Source of the DNA: Solimicrobium sp043758755
GTDB taxonomy: Bacteria > Pseudomonadota > Gammaproteobacteria > Burkholderiales > Burkholderiaceae_D
Reading direction: 5' to 3'
Length of the DNA: 64,000 bases
Assembly (NCBI GenBank): GCA_043758755.1
Contig: JAYVMW010000020.1
Coordinates: forward strand, 1-64,000
The notes beneath the pieces were generated by a model. That model was given only the letters and a program-made list of their open reading frames with translations. It was not told where the DNA came from and made no database searches. A program made the translations under genes and the position numbers. Positions 8,800 through 17,537 of this stretch are shown in pieces. Positions within the stretch are counted from its first letter, which is position 1; the number at the start of each line of letters is the position of its first letter.

Positions 8800-10494
8800 A
8801 TGTATCGTTATGACCAGCATGACCATCTGATCATCAAAGAACGGATCGCCCAGTACCGCGATCAGGTACGGCGCCGTCTGGCCGATGAACTCACCGAAGA
8901 AGAATTTCTGCCGTTGCGTCTGCAAAACGGTTTATATATGCAGCGTCATGCCTATATGCTGCGCATCGCCGTTCCGTACGGCATGCTGTCCTCCGCACAG
9001 CTGCGCAAGTTCGCCTACATTGCCGAAACCTATGACAGAGGCTACGGCCATTTCACCACGCGGCAAAACATTCAGTTCAACTGGATCAATCTGGAACAGA
9101 CCCCGGAAATACTGGAACATCTGGCCAGCGTTGAAATGCACGCGATCCAGACTTCTGGCAACTGCATGCGCAACATCACCTCCGATGAATTTGCCGGCGC
9201 AGCTGCCGATGAAATCATTGATACCCGCCCCTACGCCGAAATTTTACGGCAGTGGACCACCTTCCATCCGGAATTTGCCTATTTGCCGCGCAAATTCAAA
9301 ATCGCCATCAACGGCTCAATTGAAGATCGCGCCGCCATCGCCGTGCATGATATCGGACTGACCGTGGTTTATAACGAAGCCGGCGAAGTCGGCTTTCAGG
9401 TGATGGTGGGCGGCGGCATGGGACGCACGCCAATTCTGGGCAGCGTAATTCGCGAATTTTTACCGTGGCAGCACGTCATTACCTATCTGGAAGCGATACT
9501 GCGGATTTATAACGAATACGGCCGGCGCGACAACAAATACAAGGCACGCATCAAGATACTGGTCAAAGCGCTGGGCGCAGAACAGTTTGCGCAGCAGGTG
9601 GAAACAGAATGGGCAGATCTGAAAGATGGTCCCGGAACGGTAACCGAAGCAGAATTTAACCGGATTGCCGGATTCTTTACCCGTCCCGATTACCTGGACC
9701 TGCCTGATCAGAATGACGACTATGCTGCCCATCTTGCAGACAGCAAGGCGTTTTCCAACTGGGTTAAACGCAACGTCAAATTGCATAAAGTAGCGGGCTA
9801 CCGCAGCGTGGTGCTGTCGCTCAAACAACACGGCGTACCACCGGGCGACGCGACGGCCTCCCAGATGAGGTTTGTTGCCGACCTGGCCGATCGTTACAGC
9901 TTTGGCGAACTGCGTGTTACCCACGAACAGAATCTGGTTCTGGCCGATGTGCAACTCGCTGAGCTGTTCAGCCTGTGGCAGGAGGCCAAGGCGCACGGAC
10001 TGGCCACACCGAATATCGGATTGATCACGGACATGATCTGCTGTCCGGGCGGCGATTTCTGTTCTCTGGCCAATGCCAAATCGATTCCGATTGCGCTGGA
10101 AATTACCGATCGCTTCAACAATCTCGATTATCAGCACGACATCGGTGAACTGGAGCTCAACATTTCAGGTTGCATCAACGCCTGCGGTCATCATCATGTC
10201 GGTCATATTGGCGTACTGGGTGTGGACAAGGATGGCAGCGAGTGGTACCAGGTTTCGATCGGCGGTGCACAGGGCATCAACGCTGCCATCGGTAAAATTA
10301 TCGGTCCGTCGTTCGCTGCAGCACAAATGCCGGAAGTCATTGAACGACTGATCAAGGTCTATCTGGGTGAGCGCTTTGAAGATGAAAAATTTATTGATAC
10401 GGTGCAGCGCATCGGCGTCAACCCATTTAAAGAATTTGTCTATGCAACACCGATCACCAAAGCGGTTTTGCACGGGGAGGATGAATATGTCTGA
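8800..10494 (+). CDS. cysI: assimilatory sulfite reductase hemoprotein (nitrite/sulfite reductase family)
   Basis: A 564-residue enzyme reducing sulfite to sulfide with six electrons, using siroheme and a [4Fe-4S] cluster. The cluster ligands are visible as C415-x5-C421 (CCPGGDFC) and C458-x3-C462 (GCINAC). The N-terminal ferredoxin-like half contains the substrate-site segment FTTRQNIQFNWI and a second parachain repeat follows. There is no flavoprotein CysJ gene in the window, so electrons probably come from another donor. The downstream DUF934 gene overlaps its end by 8 nt. By sequence alone nitrite reduction is possible, but the surrounding cysH, cysD and cysN genes identify sulfite as the substrate. 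Confidence 0.93.
   Translation: MYRYDQHDHLIIKERIAQYRDQVRRRLADELTEEEFLPLRLQNGLYMQRHAYMLRIAVPYGMLSSAQLRKFAYIAETYDRGYGHFTTRQNIQFNWINLEQTPEILEHLASVEMHAIQTSGNCMRNITSDEFAGAAADEIIDTRPYAEILRQWTTFHPEFAYLPRKFKIAINGSIEDRAAIAVHDIGLTVVYNEAGEVGFQVMVGGGMGRTPILGSVIREFLPWQHVITYLEAILRIYNEYGRRDNKYKARIKILVKALGAEQFAQQVETEWADLKDGPGTVTEAEFNRIAGFFTRPDYLDLPDQNDDYAAHLADSKAFSNWVKRNVKLHKVAGYRSVVLSLKQHGVPPGDATASQMRFVADLADRYSFGELRVTHEQNLVLADVQLAELFSLWQEAKAHGLATPNIGLITDMICCPGGDFCSLANAKSIPIALEITDRFNNLDYQHDIGELELNISGCINACGHHHVGHIGVLGVDKDGSEWYQVSIGGAQGINAAIGKIIGPSFAAAQMPEVIERLIKVYLGERFEDEKFIDTVQRIGVNPFKEFVYATPITKAVLHGEDEYV
10474..10480 (+). promoter_or_regulatory. ribosome binding site inside cysI selecting the DUF934 start
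   Basis: GGGGAGG ends immediately before an in-frame ATG at 10481 and 6 nt before ATG 10487. Only the second has workable spacing, so translation should begin at 10487 (MSEIIKNGK). Confidence 0.6.
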
Positions 10495-11011
10495 AATTAT
10501 TAAAAACGGCAAAGTTGTCAGCGACGACTGGAACGTGCTGCGTCTGACCGAAGAGCAGCAGCCTGAACAGCTTGAGGTGCCGGCAGGAAATCAGATCGTG
10601 CCGCTGGCTGTCTGGCAGGCCCAGCACGCCGTCCTGTCAGCACGCACCGACGTCGGCGTGTGGCTGGCCAGTTCCGAACGTGCCGAAGGGCTGTCCGCAG
10701 ACGTGCCGACGCTGCCGGTAATCGCCATTGATTTCCCCAAGTTTTCCGATGGACGCGGCTATTCGATCGCGTACAACCTGCGCAGCAGGCTGGGCTATCG
10801 CGGTGAACTGCGTGCCATCGGCGATGTTCTGCGCGATCAGCTGTTTTATATGCAGCGGGTCGGCTTCAATGCCTTTGCCACGCGCGCTGACCGCAATATC
10901 CACGATGCCGTTAAGGGCCTGACCGATTTCAGCATCAGCTATCAGGCCTCTATCGATCAAAAGTCACCGTTGTTCCGGCGCCTTGACCGCAGCGAAAGCC
11001 ACGCATCATGA
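10487..11011 (+). CDS. DUF934 family protein, sulfite reductase partner
   Basis: A 174-residue protein of the DUF934 family, which in proteobacteria is found almost only next to cysI. The conserved block DFPKFSDGRGYSIAYNLRSRLGYRGELRAIGDVLRDQL is present; the frame is coupled to cysI upstream (8-nt overlap) and cysH downstream (4-nt overlap). Its biochemical role is unproven; a structural or electron-delivery role with CysI in organisms lacking CysJ is a reasonable guess from context. No cysteine cluster or cofactor motif is seen, which weakens a direct redox function. Confidence 0.85.
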   Translation: MSEIIKNGKVVSDDWNVLRLTEEQQPEQLEVPAGNQIVPLAVWQAQHAVLSARTDVGVWLASSERAEGLSADVPTLPVIAIDFPKFSDGRGYSIAYNLRSRLGYRGELRAIGDVLRDQLFYMQRVGFNAFATRADRNIHDAVKGLTDFSISYQASIDQKSPLFRRLDRSESHAS

Positions 11012-11760
11012 CCCAGCTCTGCCGACAAAACGACACCGTGCCCACCGGTTTTGAAACCAGGCTCGCGGCAACCCAGGCCACGCTGGCACGCATCGCAACC
11101 GATTTTTCTCCGGCCGTGTTTGCTTCCAGCTTGGCCGCAGAAGACATGGTGCTCACTGATCTGATATTGCGCGCGGCATTGCCGATCGCGATTTTTTCAC
11201 TGGAAACCGGCCGTCTGCCGCCAGAAACGCTGGCAGTGCTGGACCAGGTCAGGCAGCATTACGGGTATCAGATACAGCTGTACTATCCCGATCCCGACGC
11301 CGTGGCCGCCTATGTGGCCAGCAACGGTCTGAACGGATTTTATGACAGCGTTGAATTGCGCAAATCGTGCTGCCAGATTCGCAAGGTTGAACCGCTGGGA
11401 CGGGCTCTGGCCGGTCAGCAGGCCTGGATTACCGGACAGCGCAAGAGCCAATCCAGCACCCGCAACCAGCTGGAAGTGCAGGAACACGATGCGGCGCACG
11501 GTCTGGCCAAATTCAATCCGCTGGCCGACTGGTCGGAACAGGATGTCTGGCACTATCTGCACCTGCATAAAGTACCTTACAATGCGCTGCACGATGCCGG
11601 TTATCCGTCGATAGGTTGCGCGCCTTGTACGCGCGCCGTCCAGCCCGGCGAAGATATCCGGGCCGGGCGCTGGTGGTGGGAAACACCAGAAAGCAAGGAA
11701 TGTGGTCTGCATGTTGTCGATGGCAAACTGGTCCGCATGCAAAAAATAGATGCGAAATAA
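11008..11760 (+). CDS. cysH: adenylylsulfate (APS) reductase, CysH family
   Basis: A 250-residue thioredoxin-dependent reductase that turns activated sulfate into sulfite. The four cysteines binding a [4Fe-4S] cluster are present as C121-C122 and C204-x2-C207. These mark the assimilatory APS reductase type rather than the cluster-free PAPS reductases of enterobacteria. The C-terminal segment EDIRAGRWWWE and the tail ECGLHVVDG, with the catalytic cysteine, are intact. No APS kinase (cysC) is present in the cluster, consistent with direct use of APS. The start ATGA overlaps the stop of the DUF934 gene. A 14-bp tandem repeat begins at its stop codon. Confidence 0.93.
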   Translation: MTQLCRQNDTVPTGFETRLAATQATLARIATDFSPAVFASSLAAEDMVLTDLILRAALPIAIFSLETGRLPPETLAVLDQVRQHYGYQIQLYYPDPDAVAAYVASNGLNGFYDSVELRKSCCQIRKVEPLGRALAGQQAWITGQRKSQSSTRNQLEVQEHDAAHGLAKFNPLADWSEQDVWHYLHLHKVPYNALHDAGYPSIGCAPCTRAVQPGEDIRAGRWWWETPESKECGLHVVDGKLVRMQKIDAK

Positions 11761-11788
11761 ATGCGGCGCAATAAATGCGGCGCAATAA
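11756..11788. repeat. 14-bp tandem repeat between cysH and cysD
   Basis: The unit AATAAATGCGGCGC occurs at 11756-11769 and 11770-11783, followed by a partial third copy (AATAA). It begins within the last codons of cysH. It adds in-frame ATG codons upstream of cysD at positions with no ribosome binding site. The origin is probably slippage; no function is evident. Confidence 0.7.
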
Positions 11789-11829
11789 CGAATTACAAAC
11801 ATCCTGTTCAATCAGCAGCAAAGAAAATC

Positions 11830-12771
11830 ATGAATTCACCACAAATTTCGCAGCAACCCGTTTTTGATGCTGCCAGCAACCGCCATCTGGACTGGCTGGA
11901 ATCCGAAGCGATCCACATCATGCGTGAAGTGGCCGCCGAATGCAGTAATCCGGTGCTGTTATTTTCCGGCGGCAAAGACTCGGTAGTGTTGCTGCGTCTG
12001 GCCGAGAAAGCTTTCCGTCCCGGCAAATTTCCATTCCCGTTAATGCACATCGATACCGGTCACAATTTTGCCGAAGTCATCACGTTCCGCGACCAGCGTG
12101 CTGCCGAACTGGGCGAACGTCTGATTGTGCGCTCAGTCGAAGATTCGATGCAACGCGGCACCGTGCGACTGAGAAATTCGGCCACCGACTCGCGCAACGC
12201 AGCCCAGGCCGTGACACTGCTTGAAGCAATTGAGGAATTCAAGTTCGATGCCTGCATCGGTGGCGCGCGCCGTGATGAAGAAAAAGCACGTGCCAAGGAA
12301 CGCATTTTTTCGTTCCGCGACGAATTCGGCCAGTGGAACCCGAAAGCCCAGCGCCCCGAGTTATGGGACCTGTACAACACCTGCGTGCATCCCGGACAAA
12401 ACATCCGTGTCTTCCCGATCTCCAACTGGACCGAACTCGATGTCTGGCAATACATAGAACGCGAACAGCTGGCCCTGCCGCCAATCTACTTTGCCCATCA
12501 ACGCCAGGTCATTCCACGCAACGGTTTGCTCGTGCCGCTGACACCGCTGACACCGGCCAGAGAAGGCGAACAGATCATCAGTCAGACCGTACGCTTCCGC
12601 ACGGTCGGCGACATTTCCTGCACCTGCCCGGTGGCATCGGAAGCGGCCACGGTGGCAGAAATCATTGCCGAGACTGCGATTACCCAGATTACCGAGCGCG
12701 GCGCGACCCGCATGGATGACCAGACCTCGGAAGCCTCGATGGAAAAACGTAAAAAAGAAGGATATTTCTGA
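11830..12771 (+). CDS. cysD: sulfate adenylyltransferase subunit 2
   Basis: A 313-residue N-type ATP pyrophosphatase that adenylylates sulfate to APS together with the GTPase CysN. The PP-loop SGGKDS is at residues 46-51, and the family segments MHIDTGHNF and GGARRDEEKARAKERIFSFRD follow. I place the start at 11830 (MNSPQISQ). A longer frame begins within a tandem repeat at 11761, but its added residues are unlike CysD. The stop codon overlaps the cysN start by one base (TGATG), so the two subunits are translationally coupled, as expected for a stoichiometric complex. Confidence 0.95.
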   Translation: MNSPQISQQPVFDAASNRHLDWLESEAIHIMREVAAECSNPVLLFSGGKDSVVLLRLAEKAFRPGKFPFPLMHIDTGHNFAEVITFRDQRAAELGERLIVRSVEDSMQRGTVRLRNSATDSRNAAQAVTLLEAIEEFKFDACIGGARRDEEKARAKERIFSFRDEFGQWNPKAQRPELWDLYNTCVHPGQNIRVFPISNWTELDVWQYIEREQLALPPIYFAHQRQVIPRNGLLVPLTPLTPAREGEQIISQTVRFRTVGDISCTCPVASEAATVAEIIAETAITQITERGATRMDDQTSEASMEKRKKEGYF

Positions 12772-14096
12772 TGAACGCCGCTGCACATTTGCCTGAATTA
12801 AAAGATATAACCAAAGAACGCGGCCTGCTGCGCTTTATCACAGCCGGCTCGGTTGACGATGGAAAAAGCACCCTGATCGGCCGTCTGCTGTTCGACAGCA
12901 AGGGTATTTTTGCCGATCAGCTCGACGCCATGTCGCGCGCCAAACACAAACGCACGGTCGGCGACAGCATTGACCTATCGCTGCTGACTGACGGACTCGA
13001 AGCCGAACGCGAACAGGGTATTACCATCGACGTGGCCTACCGCTATTTCGCCACACCGAAACGCAAATTCATCATTGCCGACACGCCCGGCCACGAACAA
13101 TATACCCGCAACATGGTCACCGGTGCGTCAACTGCCGACGCCGTAATCATCCTCATTGATGTCTCCAAAGTGACATTCAACGCGGACGGTTCTGTTGATC
13201 TGCTGATCCAGACCAAGCGCCATTCAACAATTGCCAACCTGCTGCAGATCGAACATGTCATTGTGGCTGTCAACAAAATGGACCTGATCGGTTACGACCA
13301 GGACAAATACAACCGCATCGTGGCGGCGTACGCGCAATTCGCGCAGCAGCTTGGATTGCGTGATGTCACGCCCATTCCACTGTCGGCGCTGGCCGGCGAC
13401 AATGTGGTCGACAAGGGCAGCAATCTGGACTGGTATTCTGGCCCGACGCTGATCACCCTGCTCGAGTCCCTGAGCGTATACGATGCTTCGCACGACGAAC
13501 CACTGCGTTTTCCGGTGCAACTGGTAGCGCGTCACAATGGCCACGAAGCCAATGATTTCCGCGGCTACATGGGGCGCATCGAAGCCGGCAAGGTCAGTGT
13601 CGGCGACAAACTAGTGATTCAGCCGAGCGGTCAGACCGGTACGGTCAAACAGATACTGACTCTGGATAAATCACTCGACAGCGCCGTGGTGGGGCAATCA
13701 ATTACGCTGCTGCTCAATGAATATCTGGATATCTCGCGCGGCGACATGCTGTCACTGGCCTCACGTCCGGCCACACTGATCAAACAGGTGGAAGCCGATG
13801 TCTGCTGGCTGTCTGAGGAACCGCTCGATTTCAAGCGCAAATATCTGCTCAAGCACACCACCCGTCAGGTGGGGGCGAAAGTGACTGAAATCGAGTCGCT
13901 GCTCGATATCAATACCCAGCAGACCAAAAGCGCAAGTCAACTGCAGTTGAACGATATTGCGCGCGTCAAAATCACCGTGCAACAGGAATTGGCTGTTGAT
14001 GATTACAACACCATCCGCAGCACCGGCGCATTCATTTTGATCGACCAGGTTTCGCACCAAACTGTGGCAGCCGGCATGATCCGGTTGCCGGCCTGA
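12771..14096 (+). CDS. cysN: sulfate adenylyltransferase subunit 1 (GTPase)
   Basis: A 441-residue translation-factor-like GTPase that couples GTP hydrolysis to APS formation by CysD. G1 is AGSVDDGKST (about residues 25-34), G3 is DTPGHEQY, and G4 is VAVNKMDL. EF-Tu-like beta-barrel domains follow, for example FRGYMGRIEAGKVSVGD. The length matches stand-alone CysN and there is no fused APS kinase (CysC) domain. This agrees with the APS-using CysH upstream. It begins on the last base of the cysD stop codon and is followed after 7 nt by cobA, so it belongs to the same operon. Confidence 0.95.
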   Translation: MNAAAHLPELKDITKERGLLRFITAGSVDDGKSTLIGRLLFDSKGIFADQLDAMSRAKHKRTVGDSIDLSLLTDGLEAEREQGITIDVAYRYFATPKRKFIIADTPGHEQYTRNMVTGASTADAVIILIDVSKVTFNADGSVDLLIQTKRHSTIANLLQIEHVIVAVNKMDLIGYDQDKYNRIVAAYAQFAQQLGLRDVTPIPLSALAGDNVVDKGSNLDWYSGPTLITLLESLSVYDASHDEPLRFPVQLVARHNGHEANDFRGYMGRIEAGKVSVGDKLVIQPSGQTGTVKQILTLDKSLDSAVVGQSITLLLNEYLDISRGDMLSLASRPATLIKQVEADVCWLSEEPLDFKRKYLLKHTTRQVGAKVTEIESLLDINTQQTKSASQLQLNDIARVKITVQQELAVDDYNTIRSTGAFILIDQVSHQTVAAGMIRLPA

Positions 14097-14103
14097 TCCC
14101 ATC

Positions 14104-14802
14104 ATGGGCAAGGCCGTATTGATCGGGGCGGGCCCGGGCGCCTCAGATCTGATCACCGTACGCGGTGCGCGGATCCTGTCCGAAGCCGACGTCGTTTTAT
14201 ACGATGCGCTGGTCGGCGCCGGAATTCTCGACCTGTGTCCCAATGCCATCAAAATCCCGGCGGGCAAACGCTTCGGCCAACGCTCTACCGCCCAGGCCGC
14301 CATCAATGTGCAACTGGTTGAGCTGGCCAAAAATTATCCACTGGTGGTGCGTTTAAAAGGTGGCGACCCGATGCTGTTTGGCCGCGCTGATGAAGAGTTG
14401 GCAGCACTCGAACAGGCCGGAATCGAAGTCGAAGTCGTGCCCGGCATCAGTACCGCGTTTGCCGCAGCAGCAGCGACCCTGCAACCACTGACCAAACGCG
14501 GCTGCGCACGCAGCGTGGCATTTTTTACTTCAAGCAGCGCACCCGATCTGCCCGGTACCACCCAGCTTCCCGACAGCGATACGCTGGTTCAATACATGGG
14601 TGGGCAGAAGGCGCTGCAAACCGCCGAGCTACTACTGGCACAGGGACGCAGTACCGATTTGCCGGTGCTGGTTGTGGAAAATTGCAGCCTGCCCAATCAG
14701 CGCATCTGGCGCATGACACTGTCGGACCTGAAACAGGGATTGCCTGAATGCAGCGGGCCGATGCTGGTGATGATCGGTGCGGCGTTTGCAGCCAGAAGCT
14801 GA
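14104..14802 (+). CDS. cobA: uroporphyrinogen-III C-methyltransferase (SUMT)
   Basis: A 232-residue tetrapyrrole methylase making precorrin-2 from uroporphyrinogen III with two SAM molecules. The N-terminal GAGPGASDLITVRGA motif, RLKGGDPMLFGR (residues 83-94) and VVPGISTAFAAAA are diagnostic. It is the monofunctional form, without the CysG dehydrogenase/ferrochelatase domain. As last gene of the sulfate assimilation operon, it most plausibly feeds siroheme production for CysI. At about 230 residues it is slightly shorter than many SUMTs (about 250-280) but contains all core motifs. A palindromic repeat follows, facing the convergent histidine kinase gene. Confidence 0.92.
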   Translation: MGKAVLIGAGPGASDLITVRGARILSEADVVLYDALVGAGILDLCPNAIKIPAGKRFGQRSTAQAAINVQLVELAKNYPLVVRLKGGDPMLFGRADEELAALEQAGIEVEVVPGISTAFAAAAATLQPLTKRGCARSVAFFTSSSAPDLPGTTQLPDSDTLVQYMGGQKALQTAELLLAQGRSTDLPVLVVENCSLPNQRIWRMTLSDLKQGLPECSGPMLVMIGAAFAARS

Positions 14803-14817
14803 TTTTTTATCAGAATC

Positions 14818-14844
14818 GTAGGGTGCAATGTTATTCCACCCTAC
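14818..14844. repeat. 27-nt palindromic dispersed repeat, copy 2
   Basis: A perfect 8-bp inverted repeat (GTAGGGTG, 14818-14825; CACCCTAC, 14837-14844) encloses an 11-nt loop between the convergent cobA and histidine kinase genes. It is a diverged copy of the element at 1848-1874. Both copies lie between convergent gene ends, suggesting a REP-like element tolerated or used at transcript ends. Confidence 0.6.
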
Positions 14845-14862
14845 AAAATGCTGTCCCGGGAG

Positions 14863-16404
14863 TCAAGGTGCCACGCGCGGAATGCGTATCGTGAAATGAA
14901 CACCTTTGCCAAGCCGGCTTTCCACGTTAATTGATCCGCCGAGCTTTTTGACGATCAGGTTAAACACGATATTCAACCCCAGACCGGACCCGCCCTTGCC
15001 GAGCTGGGTGGTAAAAAACGGGTCGAATATCTTACTCAGATACTCGGGCCTGATTCCCTTGCCGTCATCGCTGTATTCCATGACCAGAATTTCGTTGTTC
15101 AAAATTGCGCGAATATCAATGCATCCGCTGTCATTGGTATCAAATGCATGCGCCATCGAATTCATGACCAGATTGGTCAGAATCTGCGCAAAGGCGCCCG
15201 AATAACTGTCCAGCTCAATGTCGCTGGCACAGTTCACCTTAATCTGAATCTGGGTTTTCTTCAGACGCGGATGCAGGCACATGATGACTTCGTCGATGTA
15301 TTCCTTGACCCGGAACGGACGACGCAATTCGCTGGTCTGATCAACCGAAATCTGTTTGAAGCTGTGAATCAGTTCGGCGGCGCGTTGCGCATTAGCCATG
15401 ATCAGTCTGCTGCTCTCGACGGCGGTTTCGATGTACTCCCGAATCTGCGACTTTCTGATATTTCCGGCACCCATGGCGGCACTGATTCTATCGGTTGCAT
15501 CCTGCAATATCGATGCTCCGGTCAGCGTAATGCCCACCGGCGTATTGATTTCATGCGCCACACCAGCCACCAGTCCGCCCAGCGACGCCAGCCGTTCGGC
15601 CTGTATCAGCGAATCCTGCGCCATGCGCAATTCGTTCAGGGTTTTTTCTGCGTTCAGTGACGCCCGCTTGGCAATCTCTTCCGATTGTCTGGCCCTGTTG
15701 ATGGTGGATTTCATCTTGCGCTGAATCCGGTTAAATCCGATTGCGACTTCACCGAGTTCATCGCGTCGGTTTTCAGGCAATTCTTCGACTTCATCGGTTT
15801 CATGTACCGCCAGATCATTGAGACTGTCGCGCAACAGTCTGAGTGGATGAAACACCACCCGCAGACTCAGCGAGAGTGTAATCACCAGAATGAAATCCAG
15901 TGCCAGAATCTCGACGACGCGGTGTGTCAGCTCTGCGTTGAGGGCGGCAGTGATCTGGTCGTGACTGAATCTGATTTCCACCTGGCCGATATTGGCCAGC
16001 TTCTGCGTATTGCGGTTACCCGGATCAAATTCACTGTAGGTCAGTGGCGCATCGACCAGATCTCCGTGTATCGGTGCATTGGTGGCATTGATGATTTGTC
16101 CCTGTTCGGTCCTGACCTTGCCACTGAACAGGTTGCTGACATTGATATCAAATACCCGAATCGACCTGACTTCCGGTGCGATCATTTCCGCTTCGATCAG
16201 ACTGTCGACCTTGGCCTTGTCGAGATTCCACAGTGCCGGCGGCAGGCTGATTTGCAATCTTGCCAAGACACTCTGACGCAACTGACTGTCACGCAGCTCC
16301 AGTTGGTTACTCAGTTTATATTGCGAATAAGCGCCTGAAACAGCCAGAACCGCAGTCACGATGACGACGAAGATAATGATCAGGCGCAGGTAGATCCGAT
16401 TCAT
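14863..16404 (-). CDS. membrane sensor histidine kinase
   Basis: A 513-residue two-component sensor. Transmembrane helices at about residues 7-25 and 164-184 bracket a periplasmic sensor of about 135 residues. A HAMP linker (about 185-240) and a coiled coil follow. The phospho-acceptor motif VAHEINTPVG has H284. The ATPase domain shows an N box (NLVMNSMAHAF), G1 (DDGKGI) and G2 (GKGGSGLGLNIV). The HEINTP variant is common in kinases of the HisKA/4-group type. No response regulator gene is adjacent, so the partner lies elsewhere. The signal cannot be deduced. It is transcribed alone; about 260 bp separate it from psd. Confidence 0.9.
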   Translation of the reverse strand: MNRIYLRLIIIFVVIVTAVLAVSGAYSQYKLSNQLELRDSQLRQSVLARLQISLPPALWNLDKAKVDSLIEAEMIAPEVRSIRVFDINVSNLFSGKVRTEQGQIINATNAPIHGDLVDAPLTYSEFDPGNRNTQKLANIGQVEIRFSHDQITAALNAELTHRVVEILALDFILVITLSLSLRVVFHPLRLLRDSLNDLAVHETDEVEELPENRRDELGEVAIGFNRIQRKMKSTINRARQSEEIAKRASLNAEKTLNELRMAQDSLIQAERLASLGGLVAGVAHEINTPVGITLTGASILQDATDRISAAMGAGNIRKSQIREYIETAVESSRLIMANAQRAAELIHSFKQISVDQTSELRRPFRVKEYIDEVIMCLHPRLKKTQIQIKVNCASDIELDSYSGAFAQILTNLVMNSMAHAFDTNDSGCIDIRAILNNEILVMEYSDDGKGIRPEYLSKIFDPFFTTQLGKGGSGLGLNIVFNLIVKKLGGSINVESRLGKGVHFTIRIPRVAP

Positions 16405-16664
16405 ATTGTTTGAATTTTCCGATTTGATGAAAGGAATCAGGGGTTCCGAAATTCGGGTACATCCCTGCAGTATCAGCGAGACGATAATTTCTGCAATGTT
16501 TTTTTATAAAAACCGAATCACATTTAATTAAATTATTTCAGCAATCAGTATAAATATGGCATGACATTGCCAGTTTGGGACCAAAGCGTCCTCGGCTATC
16601 AATAAGCGCGATACATCGGTACAATCTCGCCAATCCAATAATTAGACCTGATTGATTCGATACC

Positions 16665-17510
16665 GTGCCCGACTCCCTATTCCTACTTTTGCAGCATTGC
16701 CTTCCGAAACAGGCCCTTACCGAATTCGGCGCACTGATCGCCAATGCCAGAGCCGGTCGCTATACTACAGGACTGATCCGCTGGTTTGTTAAAAAATACG
16801 GCGTCAATATGGCTGAAGCCCTGGACCCGGATGTGGCCCACTATGCCAGCTTCAACGAATTTTTTATTCGCCCGCTCAAACCCGACGCCCGTCCTTTGGC
16901 CCCATCCGATTTTGTTTGTCCGGTAGATGGTGCCATCAGCCAGTTTGGCACAATTGAACGGGATCAGATTTTTCAGGCCAAGGGCCACGCCTTCAGTACT
17001 GCAGATCTGGTAGGAGGCAATGCTGCTTTGGCAGCGCTGTTTCAGAACGGCAGTTTTGCCAACATCTATCTGAGTCCAAAAGATTATCATCGCATCCATA
17101 TGCCGTGCGACGGCCGGCTGACACGCATGATCTATATACCCGGCAAACTGTTTTCGGTCAATCCTGTCACAGCACAGGGCGTACCGAATCTGTTCGCCAG
17201 AAATGAACGGGTGGTCTGTGTGTTTGAATTGGAACACGGGCCGTTTGTGCTGACCCTGGTCGGCGCCACGATTGTGGGCAGCATGGCCACGGTATGGCAT
17301 GGCGTGGTGAATCCGCCGCGCACCAGTCAGGTACGAGAGTGGCAATATGCAAATCAGGATATCCGTCTGAAAAAAGGTGAGGAAATGGGCCGGTTTCTGC
17401 TCGGATCCACTGTGGTGATGTTATTCCCGGCACAGACTCTGAGCTTCAATCCGGACTGGCGACCCGCTGGTGCGGTCCGACTTGGCACTGCAATGGCCTC
17501 ACTGGTCTGA
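16665..17510 (+). CDS. psd: phosphatidylserine decarboxylase proenzyme
   Basis: A 281-residue membrane-associated enzyme making phosphatidylethanolamine. The self-processing site LGST is at about residues 246-249, where the serine becomes the pyruvoyl group. The catalytic-triad neighbourhoods VDGAISQFG (D88) and YHRIHMP (H142, H145) and the segment WHGVVNPP are intact. The start is taken as GTG at 16665 because the reading then begins with the family-typical N-terminus; no strong ribosome binding site is visible, so the exact start is uncertain. The first MdfA-like transporter starts 27 nt downstream and may be co-transcribed. Confidence 0.93.
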   Translation: MPDSLFLLLQHCLPKQALTEFGALIANARAGRYTTGLIRWFVKKYGVNMAEALDPDVAHYASFNEFFIRPLKPDARPLAPSDFVCPVDGAISQFGTIERDQIFQAKGHAFSTADLVGGNAALAALFQNGSFANIYLSPKDYHRIHMPCDGRLTRMIYIPGKLFSVNPVTAQGVPNLFARNERVVCVFELEHGPFVLTLVGATIVGSMATVWHGVVNPPRTSQVREWQYANQDIRLKKGEEMGRFLLGSTVVMLFPAQTLSFNPDWRPAGAVRLGTAMASLV

Positions 17511-17537
17511 CCTGCGCTGGTCATTACAACGGAATTT

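Noticed and set aside
9460..10137. 225-codon minus-strand frame opposite cysI
   Set aside because: It lies wholly within cysI, whose motifs are intact, and shows no family resemblance; long shadow frames are common opposite strongly coding genes.
11197..11811. 204-codon minus-strand frame opposite cysH
   Set aside because: Shadow of cysH, with no recognisable domain or ribosome binding site.
16683..17345. 220-codon minus-strand frame opposite psd
   Set aside because: Shadow of psd; composition is irregular and the real gene is clear on the plus strand.
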